Of a stretch of 64,000 nt of DNA, positions 45,840-58,013 are shown one piece after another. This DNA comes from Irpex lacteus. Taxonomy: Eukaryota; Basidiomycota; Agaricomycetes; Polyporales; Irpicaceae. The DNA lies in contig MQVO02000002.1 in NCBI GenBank assembly GCA_001986395.2, positions 2,046,001-2,110,000 on the forward strand, read 5' to 3'. Position numbers and translations under genes: made by a program. The notes beneath the pieces were generated by a model. The model saw only the letters and a list, made by a program, of their open reading frames with translations, made no database searches and was not told where the DNA came from. Within the stretch, counting starts at the first letter, position 1. Each line of letters opens with the position of its first letter.

Positions 45840-47203
45840 GAGAACCGTGATGTACCTCTTATATTACAGAGATGGCACGTCTATAATACTTTCTACTTAC
45901 TTCGTTACTTCAAGCTGGCGTCTTATGCTGCCCGGACTGCCGGTCTTATATACGAATCCCCTCCAGTAGCTATCCCACGGTTACCAGCTCTCTCTTCAGC
46001 CTTCGTATACGGTTCCGCAGCTAGAGTTTTAGCCACAAAGTGGCTCGTCGCAAACATCTGCCAAGTAGCTCCACGTCCTCACCGTTTCGGACGCCTTTAG
46101 TACAGTCACGAGGCCAATGTTCACGTAGGCATTGTTGGGTTCCACCGCCACACACTGGCATCGGCGTGTGCTAACTATACATGTTCTCATTGCTCAGACA
46201 CTTATCTAGGTTCTACCGGCACATGTCTCATGCCTAATAGATATATATATATATAACACCACGAGAGTAAGATCATGGGCCGCATTCATCTTGTCGAGTC
46301 TCCATCCCAGTCTTCGTTTCCCGTCCCCAGCCATTGTGGTTAGTGCGAAGGAAGGCGAAGTCACACTAAGACTTCTCTTCCAGTCATTAGCAGCACAAGA
46401 TTAAGGCCTTCTGCTGCTGTGACTGGAAAAGCAAGTTCTGTAGAGGACATTGTTTTAGCCTCGAAGTCGATATTTTCAGTAACGGACAAACGGTGCGCGA
46501 GCTTCAGTATGCTGGAGTAATCAACGCTGCTCTAACTGCTGCCTCTTAACCTTCAGGCGTCACAAATCGAGAGACGTCTCCCATATAGTCTGGCTTCGGC
46601 TCAACATGACGCAGAGCCGAAACCGTGACTCCGTGAGCCCTCAATCTGAGCCATAGGGACAAAGCTTAGGTACTGTGGTAGTGCCATCACCACTGACGGG
46701 CGAAGTTCTGGATTGAACTGTCAGTAGCAAGTTGACTGTTCAAATTAACGGATTTCAGCACTGCTTTGGCTTGCTAAGACGTGCAGCACAGGCCGCGCCA
46801 TCGGGCAACATGCCATAGTCAGATGTGGATCGCCGGAGGGTCCCCGTAGCAATCTGGCACAGTAGAGCCATTTCGATGACAGGTTAACATGTGCTCATGT
46901 TATGTAGTAGCATCCTCATCTGCGGCGTAGCATGTTTACATCCGCCGCGGCGGGAGGAGGCCTCACGTCGGACACGAATATCATGGTCCATATGTAGTAG
47001 TACTACGGCATGTTATATTCAGGACGTGTGTGATTAAGCAGCGTGTAGTTCTCAGAAGTAATGTGGGCTGAAAGCTTAGTGATAGTTGTACAGCGATCCG
47101 TATCAATGTTCGAGTCCCTGATCGCCTTTTCTAACTTCCTGAATCTAAGCGAAGCGCTATCGGTCTTGTTACATTTACGCAAATACGCCGATCCTATAAG
47201 CAA
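45840..47203. other. Intergenic, 1.4 kb, with a short AT dinucleotide run
   Basis: No gene supported in about 1.36 kb. A (TA)n run of about 16 bases lies near 46241-46256. The rest has many stop codons in all frames. Confidence 0.5.
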
Positions 47204-48122
47204 TCACTGCTTGACGGCACGTGCGACGAAGAATACAAGCTTCATCCCTTCATACGTAGCCTCTGCACCGAACCTATAATCAACCGCCGTCAAGCCCGCT
47301 TTCTCGACGATGCCACGAAGCTGCGGCTCTGTGAAACCGTGTTGATGAGGCACGACATGGGCGACCTTCTCATACATCTTGGGGTCTGCGTCGACAGAGG
47401 CTTCCGGCATGAGGTCGGTGATGACAAGGGAGCCGCCTGGCTTGAGGAAGCTGGCGAGGACACGGGTGATGTCATCAACGTCTGAAAAGTGGTGGTACGC
47501 AGCCGTGCACTAACGCGACATCATGATGCGGAGTGAGATACACTAGTTCACTGTGATTAGAGGAAGACAACTTACGATTACAACATCGAATTTGGCACCG
47601 TTGAGCTCTGTATCTTCGCCCTTCAGCACGGCTCGTACCGCCTTCAAGTTCTCCGGTGGAATAGCATGCTCAGTGACACGGCGATTGTAAACATCAACCT
47701 GCATACAAAGTCACATGTGTGCACTATCGCGATCATCTATTCAGCTTACTGATGCTTGACTGATGTCAACGCCGAGGATAGACTTTACGTGCGGAAAAAG
47801 CTCTCTGGAGACTAAGCCTGTAGCAAACGACGCGTTAGCAAACGGCCATGTTTTCAGTTTCGTGGGCTACTGCCAGTGGCATACCTGTACCGCAAGCGAA
47901 GTCCAGGACTTCTGTCTTCTCTTTCTCAAACAGCGTCGGGTAAGCCTTGAGGATCACCTCGACGGCGTCCTGAGCGAGTTTCTTCCACTCAGGACGGAGG
48001 TCGTTGGCTTCGGCAGTAGCATCGAAATGGGATTCGTTCGCTGCAGCGAACTTGTCATGCTCTTTGTCTGCTGTAGCCTGGTGCTCGTGGTGCTGATGGT
48101 GGTGGTGGTGAGAGTCAGACAT
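47204..48122 (-). CDS. Class I SAM-dependent methyltransferase
   Basis: Four exons (47885-48122, 47750-47817, 47576-47698, 47204-47509) give 244 residues. Motif I VLDFACGTGLVSRELFP is joined across intron 1; motif post-I ILGVDISQASV; then NGAKFDVVICTAAYHHFSDVDDITRVLASFLKPGG and a C-terminal FGAEATYEGMKLVFFVARAV. The layout matches Ubie/Coq5-like small-molecule methyltransferases of filamentous fungi; the substrate is unknown. The N-terminus is a natural histidine-rich stretch (SHHHHHQHHEHQ), which is unusual and may bind metal. Intron 3 is about 65 bases. Intact. Confidence 0.85.
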
Positions 48123-48450
48123 TGTGGATTGATGTGTCCTCGTTAGCTAATTCCTGCTGGTATATGTAGTCGAATAGATCGGCGTACCCCCACAGTTATC
48201 GGAATTCAGAGTGAATTGGACTGGACACCGCCAGTCCAGTCCGCAGCGGATCGTCGGCCCGAGAAAGACACTGTACTAGTGATTGACTAAATCATAATCA
48301 CCTTCATTGCATGAAGAGATGCCAAGATTAATCCATCTTCAACGTTTGGATACACGAACAAAAGACGTGATAATACAGCAACAACTAAAATTACAACATA
48401 GACACTCGTACTACAAACAATATCCTGATAGCATTCGACAGCTACATAGT
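48123..48450. other. Intergenic
   Basis: About 330 bases between the methyltransferase promoter and the 3' end of REV1. No gene is supported. Confidence 0.4.
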
Positions 48451-51400
48451 CTAGCGAAGAGATAAGCGTCCACCAAACTTTGCCCGTGAAACCGAGTCCA
48501 TCTTCGCCTTTACATTATTAAACGCTAGCCACCAAGCCCTCCCAGGGTTAACCAGGCTTGTGACCCCAGCATCTGGTGTACACGGTTCTACCGTCGACTG
48601 CTCCTCTGGTGGCAGCACACCAAACTCCCGTCGCAAGAGCACCTGCCACCACTTCATCACCTTGATCCCCTTCTCCAAACCGCCGTCAGTGGACATCTTC
48701 CCATCGACGCAACGTACCAGCCAAGTTTCAAAGAATTCTACATCCTTCGCATTCGGCGCCTTCTCTCTGAACGTGTTGAACCACTTCTCGACCACGTCTT
48801 GTATATCCTCTGCCTCCGTAAAATAGAACTTCTCGCCTTTGTTCTTCCCTCGTTGCTTCAAGCTCGGAGGCTCGGGAAAGTAAGCCCTGGGCGGAGGCGG
48901 TGGCGGTATTACGATTCCTGGTGTTCCTAGTCTGCGAGTACGCTTCGCGGGCTTTAACACTTTTCTTTGCGTCGCAAAGTAAGCGGTTACGCCAAGCGTA
49001 ATCGGAGCCCTCGAATGCCTGGCGAGCGCAAGTTGCTCGCGCTGTACACCAGGTGGCAACGCCTTGAATACTTCGGGATCGATGTCCAGCTGCCGTAGCT
49101 CTTCTTCCGACATCTTAAGCTTGACCGAGTTTTTGATGGCGTTCGAGATGATTGGCTTTTGAAAGAGCGTGGTCTTCTTGGGTGAGAGCCCTGCTCGGCT
49201 CTTTGGTGCTAGCTGGCGTGTGATGTGTTTGACGTTCAGGTTGGACGTGCCTTTCACTACGATCTTTCTCTTTCGTGGCCAAGGTTCTCGGAAGACGGAT
49301 GCGGAACGAGCTCTCTTCATTGGTCCATAATCATCAGGTATTGCTGGAGTGACCGAACGACGTTTATATTCGGCTTCGAGTTCGGCTCGTAGATCCTCCG
49401 GTAGAGCGTCGAACACGGACTTATCAACTTGCGAGAAGGAAGGCAGATCAAACATACCCGCCGAAGCACCTCCGCCAGCTACCGGGCCAGCAGCAGCCGA
49501 TCGCTCGTCGTCGACTACTGCATCGACTTCACCTTGACTCTCTGCCGTGTCGACGATCCTTTCCTTTCTTGGGCTCGTCAGAGGTCTGAAGGGCAAAACC
49601 TTCTGCTCTTGGTCGCCCTCACCGGAAGTTACGTCTGACTTCTCCAATTTCTGCATTTGTATCGCAACGCCTCTGAGTTCTTTGGGGTCGAAGTTCATAC
49701 CCTTAAGTAGTTTCCAAGCGTGGTCTCCGATGATCTTGGCATCGCTAGTCGCTCGTCCACCCGGTGCAATAACGGCCACTTGTTTGGTGAATGTCTCACA
49801 TATCCCGTGTCCCATGAACTAACATGGATATACATTGTTAGATAGAGGTCGATGAAAGCGGAGTAGACTACCTTTGGGGCTTCCACAGGCGCTGAAGGAT
49901 CTCGTTTCATGATCTTCAGGGTGAGAGACCGTCCGCCCGTGGATATGTTTCGCAATCGTCGCGATACTTCCTCCGATAGCTGATAGATAAACGCCTCTGC
50001 TTGCTCGTTGTTCTCAAACCGGATGCCATACTAAACATAGTTAACCATCGTGAAGACGAGAACATATATTTGAGTGGGTCCAGGTGCGACGATGACTCAC
50101 GTTTATGTCGCAAGACACACTCCGTCTTGGTTTATCACTTTCCAGCCTCTTATCGTCGATCCCTCTGATGGCCTTATACAACGTCTCGCCCGTACCCTTC
50201 CCCAACGCATCACAAAGCGCGGCCTTACTCTTCTTCGCTAGCTCCCGCAAGGACGTCGCACCAAGTTTTTCTTGAGCCTTCTGGTGCGTCGCATATCCGA
50301 AGCCGTGTAAATCGTCAATGTCCAGGTTTTCCATGAAGGACGAGACGTTCGTAGGCAGGAGATGAAAGGACCCGGCGGGTTTGGCTTTTCTGGAGGCAAG
50401 CCGAGCCAACATGACGTTGTGCGCAATCCCAATGCTCACTAGAAAACATGCACGTGATCAGGATGAGGGCGATTACGATTAAGGACAAAACGTTACCTTC
50501 GCACCCAGTAGCATTTCGTACTTGCGTGCGAATAGCTTCCGCGAAATCCTTCGCAGGATCACCAATAACAGCCAGTGAGTCTTCTTCTCCGCTCTGACTG
50601 AGGGAGATTTCGGTCCTTATGCGTCGGACGCTGCTAGTTACATCGAGAAGAGCCTCGTCAACCGAGACCGCTTGAAGGTCGTCCGCATGCGTCATGAGGA
50701 TGGTATAGAATTGCAACGAGAACTCCTTGTATCTGCAGAGCCTGATTAGTTATATACGTCAATCCTGCCGGAATTGTTTCCATACCTTTGAAACTCGTAC
50801 GGGATGGTGACGATTCCCGAGCACAGTGCACGCGCTTGCTGCAAACTAATACCGTCATATCAGCGTGCAACTCTGCGATCTGAGTACTGCAACGATACAC
50901 ACCTCATCCCGCTCTTGACACCAAACTTCCTGGCTTCGTAGCTTGCGCTGGCGATCTCGCTCGTACTACTCTGCCCGCCCTGCGCGCCATGCGAGTGACA
51001 GACCACAACAGGTTTCCCCTTCAAATGCGGTCGGTCTACCAACCCGGCGGAGACGAAGAAACTGTCAAAGTCGCAGTGCATGATCACACGTTCTCCATCG
51101 TCAGCAGCCTTTTCTTTGCCTTTCCCTTTGACTAGACGTGCGCCTTTCATACTGACGTCTCCGTCCGCACCGGACCCCACCCAATTCTTGCCATCCATGT
51201 TTTCACGTATGACCTTCGTTACCGCGTTATCCTCCTGGGCGGCTGGTAGAGAAGATGCGTTGGCCTCGTGAGTGCGATTCTCGGAACGCTCCTGAGCCTC
51301 GGAGACGAGATGTCGTAGCTCGGCTTTCCACATTGATAGGTGGTGTAATCGAGAGTTACGGTAATATCCTTCGATGAAGTCAGGGGCAGCAGATGTGTGT

Positions 51401-52629
51401 GCAGCTCGCCATGCTGGGTCGGCCATAGCGCGTTGCGCAGCTACGTTAGACTTGTCTGCGGCATAGGCGGGAGCTCGAGCGGCTTCATCTTCATCGGGTA
51501 CGGGTGGATCAAGGTACTGTAGGGGGCGGGCCGGTGTCGTAGTGGTAGACGTGATTTGAGGCTTGTGAGGACGAGGCGGGACAAGAGCGTCTACGGCAGT
51601 CACCGGAGGTTTTGCAGGTTCGGCAACCAATACGACTTGCTTGGATGATCGATAAGAGCCTTGACGGAAGTCATCAGCTGCCTGCTCTGCTACGGCTCTT
51701 TGCGACTGCGTGGCTGCGCGAAAAGCCGACTGAGACACGAAGTCACTCAACAGAGACTTCTGAGGAGCTTTCTTGCCCTGAGTGGCCTCTAAACGTTTGT
51801 TCGGCTCATACTTGAAGTCGTACCAAGGTAAAAGCACTCCTGCCTCGACGCTCTTCACCAACCAATCCGGCGTTGCCACCTTCATGTGTTGAAATTCCCG
51901 AATCTTGGCAGGCGTGAGGGAACAGGTAATAATATGAGTGCTGAAGAGCATAGTCAGAAACCGATGCGACTCGAATGTCGTGATACTACTTACACAAGGG
52001 ACTTCTTATCCAAGTAAGCATGGAATACGCCTCCATATTGAACAATCATCTTCCGCAACTCCTGCACAGAGGGCTCTGTCCATCCGTTGATCTAGTCCGA
52101 GACTCTGGTATGTTTTCCATCGACATGAAGTGAAATCTACACTCACATATATTTGTAGACCTTGGAAGAGATTGAATGACTGTGAGTTTGGACCACTATC
52201 ATCCATCGCCGAGTTCTGGATTTGTAGCTTCTGTCGCTTCCTATGCATGTATTCCCCGAAGTCACCGAAACGAGAGGCGCCATAGGTGTCAGAGGATAGG
52301 TAGCTGGACTTGGATTGTCCCTGGTCATGGTCAATAAAGTCGATTGCATTGTGATGTGAGGTAGTCTGGACGCCGTCGTATTCTCCTTCGGATGAAGGAC
52401 TCCTATAACGTCTGCGTTTGGCACCAGCCTGAGGTGAGAGAGGGGAAATGTCTCTTTTTTTCTCAGGTTTGAGATCTAAATCGTTAAGCCCCACACTTGG
52501 AGTCGAAAACGAGCCTTGAGCCTGAACATCCGGGTTGCCTTGAAGTTCTGGTATGTTAACTTCTGCAAGAGCCTTCACAAACTCGGGGTCATCGTCGAAG
52601 TAGTCTGATGAAGCCGTTGTTTGCGACAT
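48451..52629 (-). CDS. REV1: REV1 translesion DNA polymerase (deoxycytidyl transferase)
   Basis: Eight exons, about 1,260 residues. N-terminal acidic-basic region with a nuclear signal (GAKRRRYRS); a BRCT domain from NLFQGLQIYINGWTEPS to VATPDWLVKSVEAG; then the Y-family polymerase: VIMHCDFDSFFVSAGL (first metal ligands), KPVVVCHS, SYEARKFGVKSGMSLQQARALC, AVSVDEALLDVT (catalytic Asp-Glu), VSIGIAHNVMLARLASRKAKP, and the little-finger domain ending around FMGHGICETFTKQ. The C-terminal third has ubiquitin-binding-like helices (FDALPEDLRAELEAEYKRR, FKALPPGVQREQLA with the LP core) and a Rev7/polymerase-interaction type end. It inserts dCMP opposite lesions and scaffolds polymerase zeta. Divergent with calcipressin, 279 bases apart. 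Confidence 0.93.
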
Positions 52630-52908
52630 TGAGATTTATCGTCAGCTTGCTATGCAGTTCCTGCACTGCTCATGAAATTCAATCATGTGGGATTATGCCA
52701 GAGTTTATGAGAGTTGGAAGAGTATATGCTCAGCAAACGTCCCCGGAAACTTCAAGTTGGACTCGGAGTGAACGCCACAAAGCTGATGCTTACATCAGCC
52801 ATTCTCACGTGCAACGGGCGCTTTATCAAATAATAAAAATTGCACAAGGCGCTTCTGTCATCTCATCTCTCTCTCTTTCCTCTCGACGACGAGGTGCTTA
52901 ACGTTTAA

Positions 52909-53674
52909 ATGTCTGGGCGACAGAGTCCCACAACCCCAGAGCTGACAGCGTCCGACACACCGGTCGTCTCGAGAACGAACACGCTCGTAGTAACATCGCT
53001 GCCACCTTCCTTTTTCGAGCCTGTGGTGCTCGAGGCTTTGAGAGCACACTTCGAATCCTACGGTGATGTTCATACCTGGGCACCACTGAAGGCGTTTGCT
53101 CGTGTTTTTCTCATTTACTATGACGAGGAAGCTGCCGAGCTCGCCAAGGAAGCATGCGACAACCTGTATGTCAAAGAGACAGCAGAATGGTGAGTAATCA
53201 TGGCATTTTGTTCGCATTTACTCATCGAAGCCTAGCCCGCCAACATTGCTGCGTGTCTTCCGTGGTGACCCTACACCTCTCGATCAGTTGGATAACCCTG
53301 ACTTGTTACGTCCGCCCGCACTGGAAAAGAACTTTCTCATCTCGCCCCCAGGGTCTCCGCCCGTAGGGTGGGAACAGATACGCGAGGAGCCACCTAACAA
53401 TACGCCGCTTGCCGACGATCTCATTGCTGCTCTGACGAAGCTACAACTTCAACGCGAAGCACCTGGACAGCATGGCGTAGAGGTCCTAGTGGAAGCGGAG
53501 GAGGGTGTGGGCATCAGCATATGCGTCGAAGATTGTGGAGGAGGCGATCTGCCGACTCCACCCGAGGTCGTAGAAGGGCATCGATGGTCTTATGGCTTGG
53601 GCGCGATAGCACAAGCCAAGTCGCAATTCAAGCCGGTGCCAACAGCTTTACCTCCAGCCCCGTCCACATCATGA
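52909..53674 (+). CDS. RCN1: Calcipressin / regulator of calcineurin (RCAN)
   Basis: Two exons (52909-53189 and about 53236-53674) give 239 residues. The N-terminal RRM-like domain runs TNTLVVTSLPPSFFEPVVLEALRAHFESYGDVHTWAPLK...RVFLIYYDEEAAELAK. After the splice comes LRVFRGDPTPL and the hallmark FLISPPGSPPVGWEQIREEPPN, the conserved SP-repeat and ExxP region phosphorylated and bound in calcineurin control. The acidic C-terminus (EVLVEAEEGVGISICVEDC) is also typical. It modulates calcineurin, and thereby calcium-stress and growth signalling. Intact. Confidence 0.92.
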
Positions 53675-54459
53675 GATACCCTTCGTGAGTGTCCCCCTCC
53701 CCGCTTTCGATATCCACCATCATTTGTGATGATACAATTTCTCAGACCTGTACCGATCCCATGAGGACGTGCGGATACCATATATTGCCTTTTATCTGAC
53801 ATTCCCCATTTTATGCTTCATCGTTGCCAGTGACTGACATACTTGTATTCAGGCTACACCACACTCCCTCGTCATTGGATCATCTATTGCAGTGAGTGTC
53901 GTATTCTACATTTTTCTTGTAGGATGAGAAACATTCAGACCTGTTCTGACCATAACTCGTGGAGAAAACCAAATTATTGCCAATTGTTCCTTCTGATATT
54001 CGCTGCTCTCTCTTCGTCTTGAACGTCGTGCTGACCAGCTCCTTACAGTTGTCTTTTCTATCTCCTGGATTCGCATCTGTACCATATCAACATCGCATAT
54101 CAAATGGACTCTTGGATTGTCTCGATTTGTACCTTTATGCTCGTAGTCCGTTCGTTGTATGAATACTATACCCATATCTCCATGCAATTGCTAATGTGTG
54201 CATCCAGTCGAATGATGGAGAGATGAGATATTGTTGTCAGTAGCAAAGGTACGGCTACAAGCGATGGTGTACGTGAACGAGAGATGTGAACGAAAGGAAT
54301 GGATATACAATATTACGGCAACAAGCCGATGAAATACAGCGTCCACGGATGTATACAGTACGTGTCCACGAAAATAGCGCAAAGCAAGATAAAAGGGCAT
54401 ATTGTAAACGTATGTATGGATCTAGACATCAGTATGCATCAGTATCGAACAAGTGCAAC
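53675..54459. other. Convergent intergenic region
   Basis: About 785 bases between the 3' ends of calcipressin and the membrane protein. A further small exon or UTR intron of calcipressin is possible near 53,690-53,880 (donor-like GTGAGTG). No other gene is supported. Confidence 0.4.
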
Positions 54460-57400
54460 CTAGAACTGGGCGTCGCGAAGAAACGGATTACGAGAATTGC
54501 CAGTATGGGACGGGGTCATCCAGTACGCCCCACGAGCATCAGCCACAGGTTGCTGCTGCTGAGTGAGAGTGTACTGCCGCGCAAACTCCTGCGCGGGGGT
54601 AGGCGGTCTCGACGTCTTCAACAACTCCTCCATCGTCGGGGGCGGACTAGCCTGAGTCTGCCGCGGCGGAACAGACCTATCCGACGTAGTATCCGAGAAT
54701 CTCGAAGGCAGCAGATCCCTCGCGTTTCGCACCGGCTGTCGCGGTTCAGGTGCTCTACGTGGTAAACCAGTTACCTGAGAGTAAATCGAATCGTGCGTGA
54801 GCGATGCCCCAGAGAGACGTTGGCGGGCACGGTCTCGGTGATATTCATAGTCTTTCAGCGAGGGTAGCGGTGACGGCCCTCGACTGGATCCCGCTCGAGA
54901 GTACTCGTATGACTCGAGGAGCTTGTCCATATCCCGATCGTAGCCAGCCTCGTCCACGGAGCGCGAAGTAGGAAGCTTCTCCATCCTCACCTGCTCGACG
55001 TCGTACCTGGCGGGTACCACCATCCGGCTGCGTTTGTGGCCGAAGAGCTTCTCGCCAAGGCGGACCAGACGCCACCTCCAGCCGCCGGGACGGTCGAGAC
55101 GTTTGGCGTTGGCGAAAAGCGCGGTGGCTTGTGCACGCTTCTTGCGGGCGTGACGTCTCCAGAGCATGAGTATGACGACGAAGATGAATGCGCACCCCAG
55201 GGCCATGAGGAGAATCTCCCACCATTCGAGGGGACGAGACGTCGAAGTAGTGGTGGCGGGGGTAGAAGGAGTGTCTATTCCGCTGATGGTCGGGAGAGGC
55301 GCCACAGAGTTCGTCCCAGATGGCTTGGGTACCAAGACGAGGTCGGAGAGACAGAGTCCAAGGCCTTGTACGACGCTCGAAGAGCCGCTGCAAGTAGTGG
55401 ATACACAGCTTCCTCCTCGCAAGATCTGTGTTGAGCTCGAACATGCTAGACAACTGCTGGGACCAGCCCCAGAACAACTCGAACAGCTGGAATCGCAGGA
55501 CTGGCAGGAGGAAGAGGTCTTGTCAAAGTATTGCGACTTGCTACACGTAGGCAGGCATCGGCCGTTCGTCAGCACCGGACGATCCGAGGGGCAGCTCGAG
55601 CACTGGTTGAAGGACTGTCCGCTGCATGTGGCGCAGTCCGGATGGCATGTGATACAAGAGCCGGACGAGCTAAAAGTGTTTGAAGGACAGGACGCAACGC
55701 ACTTGCCGTTTGAAGCGAGCTGGTTGTTCGCGCATGTCAAGCAGAATGTCGAAGAGCCAGCGCATGTACTGCACGATGAGTCGCAAGCTGTACACCTCAC
55801 CATCAGACACGGAGTTATGAAGTTTAGGAGAGTATAACGTACCGGTACACGTCAGATTATCTTGAGGACTCAGGAAAGTCCCAGAAGGACAGCTCTCGAC
55901 GCACTTGCCCTGAGATAGGACGAATCCAGGTAGACAGCCCGTGCACTGCACCTGATCGATAGTGGACGCCACACTGAAGTTCGGGATCTTGCAGTTCGTG
56001 CATTTTGACGGACAGCTGTCACATTCATGCTTGTTGTTATCAGCAATCATGCTTGAGCCTTGACAGACACCATTTCCGTCCGTTTGCACACAAGTTCCGT
56101 TCAATGTGTACTTGCCGGAGCCGCAGACGATACAATCGTTGGACGTGGATCCGGTGCACGTCTGGCAGAGTGGAGAGCAAGCAGTACAGGAGGTACCGCT
56201 AGAGAAGCTGCCATCAGGACAAACGGTGCCCGTGGAAGTGACCGACTGAGGGGCAATACACTTCGTCCGGTCGTTGGCGTTCTGAGTAAATCCGGTCTTG
56301 CAGGAGATGCAGTCCCCCGTGCTGTCAGCGCACTGAGAGCACCCAAGTTGACATACTACCAAATTATCAGCATACATGCACATATACGGACAGAAGCGAC
56401 TCAACATACCTTGGCAGTTCCCGTCAGAGTTCAAGAAGAACCCGTCAGCGCACTTGGCACACGCAGTCCCATTCGTACCCGTAGTCCATCCTGCGTTACA
56501 CGTACACTCCCCTGTCGAGCCACACACGCCGTTCAAGCAGTTGCAAGACGACGGCGGGTTGCTCACAGGCGCACTGAGGCATCTGCCACTTCCAGAGACA
56601 CCATCGTCGCAGGTCTGGCAGCCGTTTGGACATGCTTGACAGTTTGGACCGAAGAAACCCGTAGCGCAAGACTCGCACGAGGAGCCTGAGAACCCAGGAG
56701 GACAGGTACATGTCCCAGATGCAGAGCATATACCTGCACCAGAGCACGGCGGTGAACAGGCCGCAGATTGAATGTCGAGCAGGGCGATGCTATTCAAGGT
56801 AGAGCCAGAAGGGAGTTGTGAAAGGTCTGGTATCGAATCCCACAGGACCAGGCGCTCCGAGGAAGAAGGTCCAGAGGATACGGCGGCCCATATGTTGGAC
56901 GCAAGGATCACGGAGTTGGCGGCGGCACTGGTTGAATCGCGCGTCGCGTTCGAGGTGGGGAGTGCTGTGAAGACGGCCGCACCGGAGTAGTTAGCACCAG
57001 GGTAAGTTGCGATTCCTGGTTGGAGGGCGAGGTTAAGTGGTAGAGAGAAGGTGGTTGAGTTTCCATTGGCGAATCCCGGAGACAATGCAAGGGAGGGAGA
57101 GGACGACGTGAGTATTGAGCTCAGCAGTTGCGGGTTCGTTGTGGATGTGTATTGTCCAGGGAGGAGTTGTATTGTTGTCTTTGCGCCTGAAGACGAGATT
57201 GTTGCTCCGGCTGAAAGGTTTCGTTAGCTTGGACGCGTTCTCTATGGCCGGAAAGTAATGACAACAACATGGGCAGGACGCCTATAGTCTGCCGGACACT
57301 CGCTCCATACCCTGCCCCAGGCCACACAGCGCGAGCGCACTATTCCTCACTGTCGATAGAAAACTGACACTCACTCGTTATATTCGTGAAACCCTGAAGG

Positions 57401-57546
57401 CATTGACCCGCAACGCAAACGACGGACGGGGTGAATTGTGCAGCTAATCCAGCAGATTAGACCCGGCCCCGTTTGACACAAGACACGTACTCACCTGTAG
57501 ACACAACGAGCGAGAAAGGAACGACAGCGAGAAGGCTCGAAAACAT
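54460..57546 (-). CDS. Large cysteine-rich type I membrane protein with EGF/furin-like repeats
   Basis: Five exons (57495-57546, 57375-57443, 56410-57210, 55843-56355, 54460-55787) give 920 residues. Signal peptide MFSSLLAVVPFSLVVSTG; a Ser/Asn-rich ectodomain of about 250 residues; an EGF-like unit (CSGAGICSASGTCTCPPGFSG); then many furin/TNFR-like units of the C-x2-C-x3-C-x2-C type (CHPDCATCSGQ, CDSSCSTCAG, CPSKCTNCKI). One membrane helix (ILLMALGCAFIFVVILML) is followed by a basic stop-transfer RRHARKKR and a 230-residue cytosolic tail rich in Ser, Pro and Arg with poly-Gln. It has the architecture of a cell-surface sensor or adhesion receptor; the ligand is unknown. Intron 2 (about 164 bases) is the longest here. 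Confidence 0.85.
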
Positions 57547-58013
57547 GGCGAGCTCACCAGGAGGAAACCGAGAAAGAGGCGGGAGGCAAGAGACACGTCG
57601 TCCGCCTATTTGGGGTGAGGGTCAGTCCAGCGGGGTGGTTTCTAAAAATGATTGCCATGGTGCTCTTTTGTCTTTGTGACTTTGCTCGACGACGCGGAGT
57701 GAGCGCAGTGCTTGTTATTGTCCTTCGCTTGCCCGCTTCGAGTTATTGTTCCCAAAAGGGAAATAGGCGCATCAGATATCTCCCGAAATGGTAACCACGC
57801 ACTACACCGCCAGTCGAACGAGGTGTGACTATGAGATAGAGCGCCTATCTGTATCCCACGCGCGTGGCCGTCTAGCTCCCTCGTGGGTCCCATGTAAATT
57901 CCAGACGATGTACCCTATGTAGATCATGAATAGATGTTATGGGTAATCCATATGAAATTCTTGCGGTATATTACATAGGTGAAGACATAGAATTCAGATT
58001 GAGTTGAACAAAA
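57547..58013. other. Intergenic
   Basis: Promoter of the membrane protein and 3' end of the module 2 large gene. No gene is supported. The left border of module 2 probably lies here. Confidence 0.4.

Noticed and set aside
46241..46256. AT dinucleotide run as a possible promoter TATA region
   Set aside because: No gene start lies within several hundred bases on either side; treated as a simple microsatellite.
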